From: Syncephalis fuscata | Taxonomy: Eukaryota; Zoopagomycota; Zoopagomycetes; Zoopagales; Piptocephalidaceae | DNA length: 64,000 nucleotides | Direction of reading: 5' to 3' | NCBI GenBank assembly: GCA_025786725.1 | Contig: JAHLTZ010000012.1 | Location: 662,020-726,019 of the forward strand | In this document: positions 33,925 through 45,069 of the stretch, in pieces | How positions within the stretch are numbered: the stretch's first letter is position 1 | Layout of the letters: every line of letters starts with the position of its first letter | Notes under the pieces: model-generated | Seen by the model: the letters and a program-made list of their open reading frames with translations, nothing else | Told to the model about the DNA's origin: nothing | Database searches by the model: none | Translations under genes and position numbers: made by a program

Positions 33925-35572
33925 ATGGACCATATTCCTATAGTTGTTATTGGACATGTTGTCGCATTTGCTGACAGTGATTCTCTTGTTATGTTTTCAT
34001 GCTGCAATAAATGGCTGCGGTATTGTGTTAGCCAACAAAATACTCTATGGCATCAGCATATAAGCAGTATTACAATCTTGATGATGACAACGAGATAAAA
34101 TGGCTAGCCTGGTATGTAAAGACAGTACGTGTATCAAAACTGTTGGCATCACAAACCAAAAAAGCAATTAATATTACTCAGTTAAGCAATCAGTATATTG
34201 AATGGTTTCATGCATTTTGCTATCGACGTGCTAATGATGCAAATTGGCTTAAAGACACGCCATATCCAGTCAAAGATTTAATGAAAAAAGAACCAGACAA
34301 CACTTATGCTATATTATTGCAACGAATTGCTTACCACCATGTTGACCTGCGGAGATGTTTCATTGCTGAGCAATGCCAGTCAATAGGAGAAGCATTTACT
34401 AGACGATTTTGGCGTTTGCGTAAATTATTTCTAAATGACGTGCACTACAAATTCAACACAAAGCAGTTCTTAATATCAGACAAATTTGTGGTTACCATTA
34501 ATGGGCAAACAAATAGCACAAATCTTATCCACAAAAAACCATGCACTATTTCTATTTGGCCAGTGCATCAACTTTTATTTATGCGGCCGCGTCAATTTTC
34601 CTGTTTATGCGATAATGCAAGCATTCGTGGCCGCTGGATGATGATTAATTATTTAGAACCAGTGGCTGAAAATACGAATAACTCTAATGTACTAAGAAAT
34701 ACTCGCATTTTTGATCTTGCTAACGGTCAAATGTGCATGGGCACTATTACAACTTATCAAGGAGAAACTTTTCTATTGAGAGTTAATGAAGAATCAGCCA
34801 CTGTATTTAGTAGATCATTGTATCACTCAGATACCACCACCACGCTCAAATGGAATGTATGGGAGTTTTCAAATTGTCATCTAGGCTATGGTCCACGTTG
34901 TCTGATGCAAGGAGAAATTCGCTTTAAAAAATCCAATGACTCTGCAATTCTTGTTAGAAAATTGGACGATAATCTAGTTTAATCGAAAATAGTTCAATAT
35001 TTACTTTCAATATGTTGGACAAAAATAGAGAAGATGAAATAAGCTTGGCCATGATTTCAACAAAATTCAGTTGCTCAAACGTTTGCATTAAAGACGCAAA
35101 GCCTATTTGGACACGTAGAGATGGTCTTTATGGCATAGTACCGCTATTTGGTTCTAAAAATATTCTTGTTATTTCCGCAAAAGAATGGACAGTTCACAGT
35201 ATAATCGATGGCACTATACTAGCACATATCGATCTAGAAACTTTAGGTTCAGTGCTTGAACCTCGTTCTTACCGAGACTCAAACAGATATGCTATGCGTT
35301 TCTCATTATACATTGGGAGATTTTTGATCTATAACTCTAAATACAACGACACATTTATAGCAGTGGATTCAACTCATTTAAATCGTACTAGGAATTTGGG
35401 CATAGCAAATTCAAGGTATTTGCACAAAGAATTGTTCAAATACCCAGGTATTATTGAGAAATTCAAGAGCCTGGCTAAACGTCCTTTATTACTAAATGAT
35501 ACATTTAACATTAGAAACGCGATGCTGATAGAGAATGGCAAAGACTATAAAATAATTGATATGTCATTTTAA
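33925..35572 (+). CDS. F-box protein, paralog of the divergent neighbour
   Basis: Begins MDHIPIVVIGHVVAFADSDS then LVMFSCCNKWLRYCVSQQN and LWHQ, an F-box. KQYYNLDDDNEIKWLAWYVK then corresponds to the EWFTWYSWY segment of the neighbour. The C-terminal part parallels it as well: SAKEWTVHSIIDGTILAHID against the neighbour's SFEVLDARDGNLVRSI, and AKPIWTRRDGLYGIVPLFG against ILWTRDIRSDTITPLYS. Two single-base deletions interrupt the frame: near 34063 (CAGCA-TATAAG) and in the TTT run 34978-34980, where adding one T gives DNLVLIENSSIFTFNML. No introns are needed, unlike the paralog. Likely an SCF substrate adaptor; the substrate is unknown. Confidence 0.72.
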
Positions 35573-36080
35573 CTGTTATTAATTTATTAATTTATTACCA
35601 TTCATTAAACGACTTGTACAATTATTAACTGACCAAAGCGTAAAATACTTGCCATACTTGAATACCAAACTTGCAATATAATATGGAATCATAAGGTATT
35701 GGCTGTCAAAAGTATACATTATAGTTTTAAAGTGAGCTGCTTATTATTGTTTTTTACTGTATTGTATTCAGTTTTAATGAACATCTTAAAATACCCACGA
35801 AATTAATAATTAGTTTATTGTTCAATTAGCAAAATATGTTACGAAAGACTGTTTCTTCATTTAATACACATTAATATCTAATAATAATAATTGATTCGTT
35901 CCCTGGATGCACAGCCATTTGCCATTTTGATTCGCGTCTCTTTCTTCTATCTTATTGTTTCTATATACTTTCAACTGGCTGTCTTAACTAGCTATAATAC
36001 TACTGACGTTCGCTCTTATTGCTGTCATTTCTCATCATCTATTTACACGAGTGTGATAGTTTGTAACTACTATTGTCGTC
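35573..36080. other. Intergenic, upstream of the ARMC8-like gene
   Basis: AT-rich. A short frame at 35891-36112 overlaps the ARMC8 start in another phase and looks like a leader, not a gene. A pyrimidine-rich segment precedes the ATG at 36081. Confidence 0.4.
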
Positions 36081-38991
36081 ATGCCAGCCGTGAAGCAGAA
36101 GGAACTTGTTGACCAGCTATCTTTGGCTAGCGAGGAGGAACGCCATCAATCGCTATGTTTTTTGGCCAACAGCGTCATTGGCAATAGAAATAAAAAGGAT
36201 CAGTATGCTAAACTGGGCGTCGTACCTAGGTAAGCACCGGCTTTTAAAAGTCTGTCAAAATGCTGATTAGCGCTGCAGTCTAGTTTATATCTTGCAGGAA
36301 GCCAATTCTTCGATTAGCGACCGCATAAAAGCGAGTAACATTCTTGGCAGTCTTACGTTTGGTAGGCTATATTATATTACACAACAATGGCGTTGGCCTT
36401 ATCATAAAAATAGGTGGAGACGACTCCTTACAGGCACTAAAAGATAATCAAGCAGCACGTGCACTCCTAGATGTACTAGCTGTTCAGGAGGAGCCTGCAC
36501 TAATGGAAGCTTTGATCAGAGCATTGAAATCGCTATTTAGTGTTATGAAGCTGGGTAAATATCAACTGTTACAGGTAAATTAATATGTAATAATTTATTG
36601 GCTACTTCGTTACTCAACACTAGTAATAGGACAAAGATATCGAACGGTTGGTCCATCTATTGAATCCAGTTGCTTGGCGTGTTCCACCACATTCAATTAT
36701 TCAAGCGGCTCGTATAGGCCAACATGCTGCCAAAGCTATTGCTTACTGTTGCGGCTCCCATGACCTACAAATGAAATGGTTTACGGCCGGTGCAGCCGGT
36801 GAATTGTTAATCCTGGCTAATTGTGGATTTGTTAAAGTAAGAATAGAACTAACGTTATAAGTAGAGTGATGTAATTATGTTAATTGTTATAGGCACAAGA
36901 ATCGGCACTAGAAGCATTGACTAATTTGTGTTATCAAAATATAGTTATTTCAAATTTTGTGGGACATAATACATGTAAGTAACACTTATGTTAATAATAA
37001 AATATAATATGAACACAGTTACAGTTTATGTTGCAAACACTTTTGTAAAAGATGAAGACAAAAAACAGAAAAATAAAGTGGATAATCAACAACACCATCG
37101 AGATGTACTGGTACAGCTATTGTATCATTCAGATGCCCATTTAAGGCTACTTGCCACTACCTGGTAAGTATGAGATGCTATGGATAGATTGTAGTGGCAG
37201 TATTACTGACTTATTGTAGCGTGGTTAATATGTATCGTGTAGGCTCCATTAATGACCGTGCTGAACAGGTCAAACTAAGTGTCATGCCTACATTAATTCG
37301 TATGCTGCAATGTGATGATCCATGGGTGGAGGAGCGGGCATCTATTACATTTGGTAAGATCAATACTACTGCTGATGTATTATATTCTAATATAACAGCT
37401 ATAGCCTATCTTGTTGGAGAAAGTGCTGAATTACAAGAATCAGCCTCTGAAACAGATGTTATTCCTGCCTTGTGTTCAATTTTAGAAACACTGACCGATG
37501 AAGATGAGTTGTCGTCTAGCCTTAATAAGAATACACCACAAAAACCTATATCTGTATGTTCATTACAAAATGGGCCAAATCGCAAAGAGGTTAGTAGTAA
37601 TAACTAGGCATATTTAACCATATATTTACACCGACTATGATAGAGTATTTTATTAGCAATTGCTGCTGTCTGTTCTTTAAAAGAAGATTGTCGTAAAAAG
37701 GTGGTTGAGACACGTATATTACCACGTATTGTGGCTGCTCTTTCGCATGCATCACCCCGAGTTCGCATTGCAGCATGCATGTGTACGCGTAGTTTATCTC
37801 GATCGGTGAAAAACTTGCGTACTGCATTGGTAGATGCTGAAGTATCAGCACCTATTTGCAAGGTAACAATCAACCAATAGACTATTGATACAATAGACTA
37901 ATCGCTAGTTCAGTTATTATCAGATCCAGTAATTGAAGTACAAAATATGGCTTTGACTACCCTGTGCAATTTGGTATTGGACTTTTCAGCATTAAAAAAG
38001 GTAAATAATTGATATTTATATGGATATCAATGTTAATATTGATTAATAGACGGTGTTGGAACAAGGCATTTTAGTACAGCTAGTAGAGTTGATTGGATCA
38101 GAAAATACACAGCAGCGCATGAATGCAGTATGGACGTTGGAAAGCTGTTGTACAATGCTAATCGAGAAGTAAAGTCGGCTGTAATGACGGCACTGACCTT
38201 TGAACGATTAGTAGCGTAAGTCGATAAACCCAATATTAATAGTAATAGCATTATTAGTTAACAATATTGTAGATTATTAGATGACAATGATGAAATTACA
38301 CAAGAACATACATTTGGTCTACTTCGTAATTTAATTTGTGGCAAAGAAACGGTAATAACTATAATCGAACTATTGTTTATTAGTATGTTAACCAATCTTA
38401 TATTATTAGGATGTAGCTATTGTACTGGAGGGTATTGGTGAAAATGTTCTACTTGACCAATTAAGCAGCAAATTGAGACATACAAACACTCAGGTGGTTG
38501 TACAGGTGAGTAGTAGCTTAGATTAGCCAATATGGATGGAGTTAATAATTGTTATGGCCATTTTAGACTATTTACGTCATTGCAAACATGGCCACAGGCA
38601 GTGAACAGCACAAGACTAGTTTAATGGAAAACAGCTCGATTATCAATGGTATAGTTGAGTGCTTGGTAAGCCACACTGACTATTAATTACTAAATTACTA
38701 ACTTGGTTGTAACAATAGGATCATGAGGCTACAGCTGTACGTGAGGGTGCTGTATGGTGTATTATCAACCTATGTTGGTATGAAAATACAGCACCAAATG
38801 AGCTAAGAGGTAATTTATTTAAATATTTATATAGCAAATAGTATTTGCTTATCATAACAATTGAATGTGTAGGTGTACGAGAACGTATTCGTAAATTCAA
38901 CAGTTTCGGTGTACTGGATCGTATACGTCAACTGGCCAATGATCCAGATCCCAATTTACGAGAAAGAGTGGCTACAGCGCTGATCGATTGA
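36081..38991 (+). CDS. GID5: ARMC8/GID5 (VID28) armadillo-repeat subunit of the GID/CTLH ligase
   Basis: Armadillo-repeat scaffold of the GID/CTLH E3 ubiquitin ligase, which in yeast degrades gluconeogenic enzymes. MPAVKQKELVDQLSLASEEE is followed by the ARMC8-type opening NSVIGNRNKKDQYAKLGVVPR. ARM repeats then run through about a dozen short introns: WVEERASITFGKI, SAELQESASETDVIPAL, KKVVETRILPRIVAALSHAS, RVRIAACMCTRSLSRSVKNL, VIEVQNMALTTLCNLVLDFS, FGLLRNLICGKET, AVREGAVWCIINLCWYENTA, and a final GVRERIRKFNSFGVLDRI with LANDPDPNLRERVATALID. The SLSRSVKNLR and LLRNL blocks match ARMC8 specifically rather than importin-alpha. Length is about 680 residues, normal. One base is missing in the AAA run at 38141-38143 (restores WTLEKLLYNANREV). 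Confidence 0.88.
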
Positions 38992-39257
38992 CACTGCCAT
39001 TTGACTTACCTATTGGATCAAGCGCTTATGTACCGCTTACTACAACTACGCCCAACTAATTAATTAATTCATTTAAACTGCCTATTACAACATGCATGAC
39101 ACTATTTTATCTTTTTGTGTGAAACACGACAACATAGTAAATTGTTTATGGTTTGTTATTATCGTTGTTGTGGTGACTGTAGAGGTCAAGATATAAAATA
39201 AAGGCAATGTCAAAAAGGCTGTATTATTTGAGCCTTTAAACGAATCATTTAACGAAT
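38992..39257. other. Convergent spacer GID5 / mL58
   Basis: About 266 bp with facing 3' ends and an ATAAAATAAAG signal near 39192. Nothing else seen. Confidence 0.4.
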
Positions 39258-39767
39258 CTACCATAATTGGCGACGTCGTTGACGGTTCAGTCCAATAAGA
39301 CGACGCTTATAACCATGACCTTCACGAGTCTCCTCTACTTTCTTGGTTAACACTTGTCGTTGAGCATCGGGACATGGCGCGGTAAGTGCGACAAATAAGC
39401 GTGAACAGCCAAACTTTTCAGCCAGTCTTTTTTGCGTCCAATGAACTGGATCTTGAGCGCGTAGCGTACGCATTGCTTCTTTATCCGCCGCTGTAAGATG
39501 GAACTTTTTCTCCACTATTGGTTTTATTGGTGGAGGCAAGGTGGTCGATGTAGAGTTTGGCTGTGCATCAGCCGTATTTGTTTGAGGAACACGACTTACC
39601 AGTAGACTGCCGTCGGCCAACTCACGATGATAAACAGACGATGCTAGTGCACCAGCCAAGCTTTTACTATACGCTTTAGTGCTAACTTTCATGCATTGCT
39701 GCTTCAGTAGGATAGATCGCGCTGGCACTACTGATTGCCTTAACATATTCGCTCCAAGGAAAAGCAT
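39258..39767 (-). CDS. MRPL20: Mitochondrial large-subunit ribosomal protein mL58 (MRP-L20)
   Basis: Fungal-specific protein of the mitochondrial ribosome large subunit. 169 codons without introns. The N-terminus (MLFLGANMLRQSVVPARSIL) is basic and amphipathic, a likely mitochondrial targeting sequence; an internal Met at residue 8 could also start. The diagnostic C-terminal half reads KKFHLTAADKEAMRTLRAQD, PVHWTQKRLAEKFGCSRLFV, ALTAPCPDAQRQ and ends in a basic GLNRQRRRQLW. This spacing (ADPxxWT..LAEKFxxS..FV..xAP, terminal RRKxLW) is that of the MRP-L20 family. It is divergently arranged with the PRPP synthetase gene, 582 bp apart. Confidence 0.88.
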   Translation of the reverse strand: MLFLGANMLRQSVVPARSILLKQQCMKVSTKAYSKSLAGALASSVYHRELADGSLLVSRVPQTNTADAQPNSTSTTLPPPIKPIVEKKFHLTAADKEAMRTLRAQDPVHWTQKRLAEKFGCSRLFVALTAPCPDAQRQVLTKKVEETREGHGYKRRLIGLNRQRRRQLW

Positions 39768-40349
39768 GACTAACTACAACGGTAAAGTTAGATCAGCCTA
39801 CTAACTGTAGTACTCGTTATTGTAGTAGCGACGCGTAGATTCAACAAAAGACAGGACAATAGTTCGGGATCCAAATCTACAAGAATAAAATAATGGCTTA
39901 ATCGATCAGAATTGAATTGACATAAATCGCATTGTATTTTTATTAAATTAATACATGTTGCACGAGTCTATAAACCATCTAAATAAGCGATATTTATCCA
40001 GCATATCATTTATATTTACTATCTACAATCTACGTAATAAATTAGTGCCTATTTACTAGATACTACCTCGTAGTAGTTGTTGTAGTAGTTTGTAGTCAAG
40101 TACATCGATCATGTCCATCATCAAATCTTTTGTTTTTTCTAAATCATTTTCCTTTTTACTAGCACTTTTGTGATTGTATAGCCTGTGTGACCTCGTTCTT
40201 TCTTTGACAACAACACGCCCGAGTGTGCACCATTGTCGCTCTTTTCTTTCTCTCCCACTCGGTCTCTAGTCTATTGTACAGCTTATTGTCGTTTAAAACA
40301 TTGCTTTACTGCTGTTGGATTGCCATAACGATCTGGTGCTTTAAACAGT
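39768..40349. promoter_or_regulatory. Divergent promoter region mL58 / PRPP synthetase
   Basis: 582 bp between two start codons. Contains a CT-rich tract at 40190-40275 (TCTTTCTTTGACAAC and CTTTTCTTTCTCTCCCAC), typical of fungal leaders, on the PRPP synthetase side. No TATA box stands out. Confidence 0.35.
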
Positions 40350-41707
40350 ATGAGAAATATTGTCGTTATATCCGGTAAATGGACCGTTAATCTCGTTGAC
40401 GACCCTTCATGCTAACCTGTCTACGCTACTGAATAGGTTCGTCCAATCCTGAATTGGCCGAGTCTATTTGCTCCCGTCTGGGCGTTCGACTTGGCAATGT
40501 CAAACTGAGCAAGTTTAGTAATCAGGAGACAAACGTTGAGATATTTGAATCGGTCCGTGATAAAGATGTGTATATTATCCAGTCGGGTTGTGGCCGTGTC
40601 AATGACAATCTTGTTGAGTTGATTATTATGCTGGGTGCTTGTAAAACAGCATCGGCCAAACGAGTTACAGCAGTTATTCCGTGCTTTCCTTATGCACGCC
40701 AGCCAGATGCACCACATCGTCAAGGTCGCTCCTCGTTCTATCATCGCTTACAGAATGGTGATCAGGCCCAATACATTGATTCAACGTCGGATGATTTTGT
40801 CAATAAGCTATCTGAAGAACGAGATGCCGCTGAAGCCGGTTTAGTACTTAGTCCAGATTCGGATCACATGCCAGATCGTAAACCAACGGTGGCCACCACT
40901 ACATTTGCTGAAGAGGCTACGACAACAAATCCTAAAGATAATGGTTATAAGCAGTGGCCAGCTCGTCCTGGTACACTTATTGCTGATATGTTGACCAGTG
41001 CTGGTAAATGGTCTATTTATTTAGTGTAAAGCAATATTGATTAGTGTATTGTTATTATTTATAGGTGCTGATCATATAATTACCATGGATTTACATGATC
41101 CACAATTCCAAGGATTCTTTGATGTGCCAGTTGATGTAGTCTACGCACAACATACAATACTCGACTATATTAGACATCATATTCCTCATTGGCGTGATGC
41201 AGTTGTTGTATCACCAGACGCTGGTGGTGCTAAACGGTAATTGATCAATGTAAATAATAGCCATATTCAATATTAAACGAATACTGTTTATTTAGTGCCA
41301 CTCAAGTAGCCAACTACTTAAATCTTGATTTTGCACTCATTCATCGTGAAGGCATGGCCGACGATGCATCACGCATGGCTTTGGTAGGCGATGTTCGTGA
41401 CAAAACGGCCATTATTATCGATGATATTGCCGATACTTGTCGTACTTTATGTCTTGCCACCGATATTCTATGCAGTAATGGTGCTTCAAAGGTATACGCC
41501 ATTGTAACACATCCAATGCTATCGGGTCGTGCCTTGGAAATACTGAATAAGTCACCGTTAAGCCGTGTTGTCGTCACTAACACTATTCCTATTGAGAATA
41601 AGCGTGAAATTTGTTCTAAATTAGAAGTTATCGACATTTCAGGTACATTTTCCGAAGCAATTCGTCGTTCTCATAATGGCGAATCGTTATCTCAGATGTT
41701 TGCCTAG
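40350..41707 (+). CDS. PRS: Ribose-phosphate pyrophosphokinase-like subunit with insert
   Basis: PRPP synthetase family (ribose 5-phosphate + ATP to PRPP + AMP). Introns at 40376-40437, 41007-41064 and 41240-41294. Visible blocks: [131 protein letters not shown]. Between PYARQ and [11 protein letters not shown] lies an extra ~80 residues (about 40700-40960), comparable to the non-homologous region of yeast Prs1/Prs5. Two active-site features deviate: the flexible loop after DFALIH reads [11 protein letters not shown] where the family has a KER-type loop, and the PRPP loop reads DTCRTL where Gly is usual (CGT). It may therefore be a regulatory or non-catalytic subunit; this is inference. Confidence 0.9.
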
Positions 41708-41774
41708 CGAGTGGTTATTCACTTCTATGCATTGCTTAATAATACCAATAAAACAATGATCAGATATAGATTTG

Positions 41775-42772
41775 TTATTTATTTTTTGAACGATGAGTGG
41801 TCGATGATTTGGCGTCATTAATAAATCCATGGGCACTTAAAAGTTGACGGGCTGCATTATTAATGTGTTTAAACCGATCTGGTCCAAGTTGAATACCGCC
41901 ATACCAACGCGATACCACTACTACAACATTACGTGCATCGACAATTTGTAGTAAATGTAATAGGCGACTACCTGCTGCTGTTTCACCATCATCATTACAA
42001 TCTAAAATAAAAGCGTATTAATTAAAGGTATTAACTACTACTATTATTATTATTATTGACCTTGAAGTACATGACTTGATGGTAATAAAATACGATAAGC
42101 ACTAATGTTATGGGTGGCTCGAGCAATTTTACGATCCATTAACAAAGTATTAATTACTCGATCCACATCATTAGTTGAGTGGATGGTTGCTAAATGAGCT
42201 ATAAATGTACTTTTACGATCAATAATAGGTTCACCGCGTAGAATCTGATCCTCGGGCCATAAATCTAGACTATTACCACGATGATCAAGTACTTGATTAG
42301 TTGGTGATTCTAAATATTGGTCTATTAAACTATCTTTATGGTTTTTAGATAAAGTATTAGTCATAGCAAGTTGCTTTTGCCTTTCTTCTTCTTCTTTCTG
42401 TTGTTGTTCAAATTGACAGCACTGTTCTTCAATATAGTCGGTAAGCCATACCGCCCATGTAAATAAAACAACTTCTCCTTGTATATACTGCTCCAATAGT
42501 GCATCCACTATCTCTTGTTGCCTTTGTTTCGACAGCCAGCCATTAGGAACGAGTAGTTCAATAATAGGCGGTGCTATAGATGGATAGTCAGCTGGTATAT
42601 GGATAAGTAGTTTTAGTTGGCGTGTAGCAAAGCGTGTTTCCGGCACAAATAGCCATGCTTCATCGTAGTCAGTATCGCGAAAGTAGTGGTTACTTCCGTA
42701 TATCGACTCTAGTGCCAAATGCTCCTCACGTTGCTGTTCTAGATTCTCGTGTTGGCTTAATTCGCTTGCCAT
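41775..42772 (-). CDS. YIH1: IMPACT/YIH1 family protein (RWD + UPF0029)
   Basis: Yih1/IMPACT binds GCN1 through its RWD domain and restrains activation of the eIF2-alpha kinase GCN2. N-terminal RWD domain at residues about 10-115 (REEHLALESIYGSNHYF, LKLLIHIPADYPSIAPPIIE, and the helix LLEQYIQGEVVLFTWAVWL). A Glu/Gln-rich linker follows, then the UPF0029 domain: GEPIIDRKSTFIAHLATIHS, RATHNISAYRI, and after the 42007-42061 intron DCNDDGETAAGSRLLHLLQI, VVVVVSRWYGGIQLGPDRF. The DDGE...AG and RWYGG..LG..RF blocks are the UPF0029 signature. About 310 residues. Its start codon is only 56 bp from that of MTQ2 on the opposite strand, implying a shared promoter. Confidence 0.92.
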
Positions 42773-42828
42773 TATAAAAGTGAATAGGTGATAGAAATAA
42801 AAATAAGCGCTTTTTAACCGGCGCCATC
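42773..42828. promoter_or_regulatory. 56-bp bidirectional start region YIH1 / MTQ2
   Basis: The two start codons face away from each other across 56 bp (…CATTATAAAAGTG… to …GCGCCATCATG). There is a TATAAAA at about 42773-42779 right next to the YIH1 start. Untranslated leaders must be very short, or the two transcripts overlap at their 5' ends. Confidence 0.5.
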
Positions 42829-43821
42829 ATGATTCCTACGCCTGATCTTGGACATTTACACGCTAAGGATTACCAACAAGTTTACGAGCCAGCAGGTAAG
42901 CAAGCATCATGACTGCAATGGAATCAAGGAAATAAATACTTTATTTAGAGGATACGTTTTTGTTATTGGATGCACTAGAACAAGACCAAGCCTTACTACT
43001 CGAGCAAAAGCCGCGTATTTGTTTAGAAATTGGGTAAGCGTTTTAATTAAACCAATACTAGCATGGCTACAAACATTTATCGCATTATAGATCTGGCTCT
43101 GGATGTGTTTCTACCTTCTTAGCCACGGTTATTGGAAAGACACAGGCTAGTAAGATGAATAGTTGGTTATAGAGTTAAATTAACACTATTTAATGGACTA
43201 TTTTAGTATTTATATGCACAGATATTAATCCATATGCTACTCAAATAACAAAGCGTACTGGAATACAAAATGACGTAAGTAGTTGGTTTAATTAAACGAA
43301 ATATACACATTAATTAGCGTTTATTATTTATATTAAGGTGGTGCTTGAACCAATCTGTACTGATTTAACCGATGGTCTACGATTAACAGGCCGCGTGGAC
43401 GTACTTGTATTTAATCCACCTTATGTACCTACACCGGCCGAAGAAGTAGGCCATAATGATATTACTGCATCATGGGCTGGTGGTATTGATGGACGTGAAG
43501 TCGTTGATCGATTATTGCCGCGTATATCTGTAAGTAATATGATAGTTGGTAATTATTCGTTATATATATGTATACTGGCAAGCATAGCTAACAACTAATA
43601 ATAGCAACTGCTTTCACCCCATGGTCTATTTTATTTAGTAACAGTGCGCGAGAACAAACCACAAGATATCATTGCAGAACTTGCTCAGCATGGATTAATT
43701 GGCGAGGTAAAACGACCGTGTATTTATAATACATTTATATTAATTAGCATGGTAGACGACATGTGAACGACGATCTGGCCCAGAACGATTATCGATTTTA
43801 CGATTTACTAGGGGCCAGTAA
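42829..43821 (+). CDS. MTQ2: eRF1 glutamine methyltransferase catalytic subunit (HemK2/N6AMT1)
   Basis: SAM-dependent methyltransferase that, with TRM112, methylates the GGQ glutamine of release factor eRF1. Six short introns. Blocks in order: [58 protein letters not shown] (SAM motif I), [16 protein letters not shown] (motif II), [17 protein letters not shown] with the catalytic [44 protein letters not shown], and a last exon beginning at about 43754: [20 protein letters not shown] then GQ and stop at 43819-43821. About 215 residues, the normal size. No frame break needed. NAA38 follows on the same strand after 66 bp. Confidence 0.93.
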
Positions 43822-43887
43822 TCATTTTAGCTAAAAAAATTAAATAAAACTTAATAAGGATTTAATCCTTTTATTTAACTTTATACT

Positions 43888-44304
43888 ATGTCTTGTACAC
43901 GAGAAAGTATCAAACAGCTACGCCAACACTTAAACAAACGGTGTCGCACTACTATTTCGGATGGTCGTGTATTTGTCGGTTGGTTTGTTTGCGTTGATAA
44001 AGATAAAAATGTAGTTGTTCAAGGAGCCGATGAATTCGTGGGTAGTAAGTTTGTTATAGGCCGTCTAGGACAAGCTACTATAGTATACTGATTGGCGTAA
44101 CAACCTTGCTTTGCTTTATCCTATATAGCTAGTTCTCGTTTTGTTGGTATGGTTATGATTCCAGGAGAACACATAGTACGCTTTGAAGTACAGACTCATC
44201 CGACTGGCCTTTCGACAACCGCGCATAATAGTAGTGACAATCCTCTTGTCCAGAATCTAACGACTATTAAAGAGACGGTCGATCATTATTCAATGTACCA
44301 ATAA
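43888..44304 (+). CDS. NAA38: NatC N-acetyltransferase auxiliary subunit NAA38 (LSM-like)
   Basis: LSM-fold auxiliary subunit of the NatC N-terminal acetyltransferase. Exon 1 gives MSCTRESIKQLRQHLNKRCR, TTISDGRVFVGWFVCVDKDK, NVVVQGADEF; an intron at about 44041-44129 joins it to ASSRFVGMVMIPGEHIVRFE and a Ser/Thr-rich tail ending DHYSMYQ. The DGRxFVGxFxCxDKDxNVV and GMVMIPGEHIV blocks are the two Sm motifs as found in NAA38/LSMD1. About 109 residues. It faces NDUFA2 with only 82 bp between the stop codons. Confidence 0.85.
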
Positions 44305-44386
44305 ATAAACCCTTAATAACTATATAGAGTCAACTATGCTTTATTTCCAGATTAGAGCAAATTGCTTAGCAGTAGCCTATGTAAAG

Positions 44387-44781
44387 CTAAGCATGAGAGG
44401 CAAGTGTCTTTATCTTTTCTTCTACTTGAGCAGCGCTCAAGTTATCCACGATCGCATGCTGCTCCTTGCCATGATCTAAGCATTACTCCTGTTAGATAAT
44501 ACACGGTTGCTTCTACACCAATTGCTTACCATAACGAGCATAGATTACTGGTTTAATGCCAGTTGCTTCACGAACAAGGATCGGTAAGTTTGGATTGGCA
44601 CTTTTAAACGCTGTATAGTTGGCTTTGACATATTCACTACGTGGAATCCATTTAGTGTCTAACTACGTATTGAATCAATAGCATGCTTTGCTTACCGTAC
44701 ACCCTGGCTGGAAGGAGACGTTTGGCAAAGATGAATACGCAATTCACGCAATTGCTTAGCAATAGGACCACGCCACGACAT
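44387..44781 (-). CDS. NDUFA2: NADH dehydrogenase (complex I) subunit NDUFA2/B8
   Basis: Accessory subunit of mitochondrial complex I with a thioredoxin-like fold. Three exons: MSWRGPIAKQLRELRIHLCQ, TSPSSQGVR; then TKWIPRSEYVKANYTAFKSA, NPNLPILVREATGIKPVIYA, RYG; then KEQHAIVDNLSAAQVEEKIK, TLASHA and a stop at 44387. The LRIHLCQxSPxSQGVR start, ANPxLPILxRE and YARYG blocks match NDUFA2 (NI8M). About 95 residues, the expected size. Introns at about 44646-44698 and 44463-44529. Because its exons are short it was found by reading across introns. Splice positions are inferred to within a few bases. Confidence 0.9.
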
Positions 44782-45069
44782 GATGAACAGAAATACGCTT
44801 AACAGAAAGTAATAAAAAATCGTATTGTTGATTGACTATTATTTTGCATCCCCAAGGACAGTAAATCATTTTACGCAACTGATTGTAGTGATTTGATTTG
44901 ATTAAATTGCGTTTAAATGATCATTCATAATAAACATTAATGTAATATCATCATTCGCAATAAACATTAGTATAATGTAATAACAGTATTATTTTTATAA
45001 AATAGAGTTGATTGTAACAGAGCATTGTATTAGTAGTTGCCATTTTAAACATTTCAATAAAACTTGCGT
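44782..45069. other. AT-rich intergenic spacer
   Basis: Upstream of NDUFA2 (-) and downstream of the Fanzor-like relic. Contains two near-identical ATTCATAATAAACATTAA / ATTCGCAATAAACATTAG words 30 bp apart (about 44922 and 44952). No gene. Confidence 0.45.
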
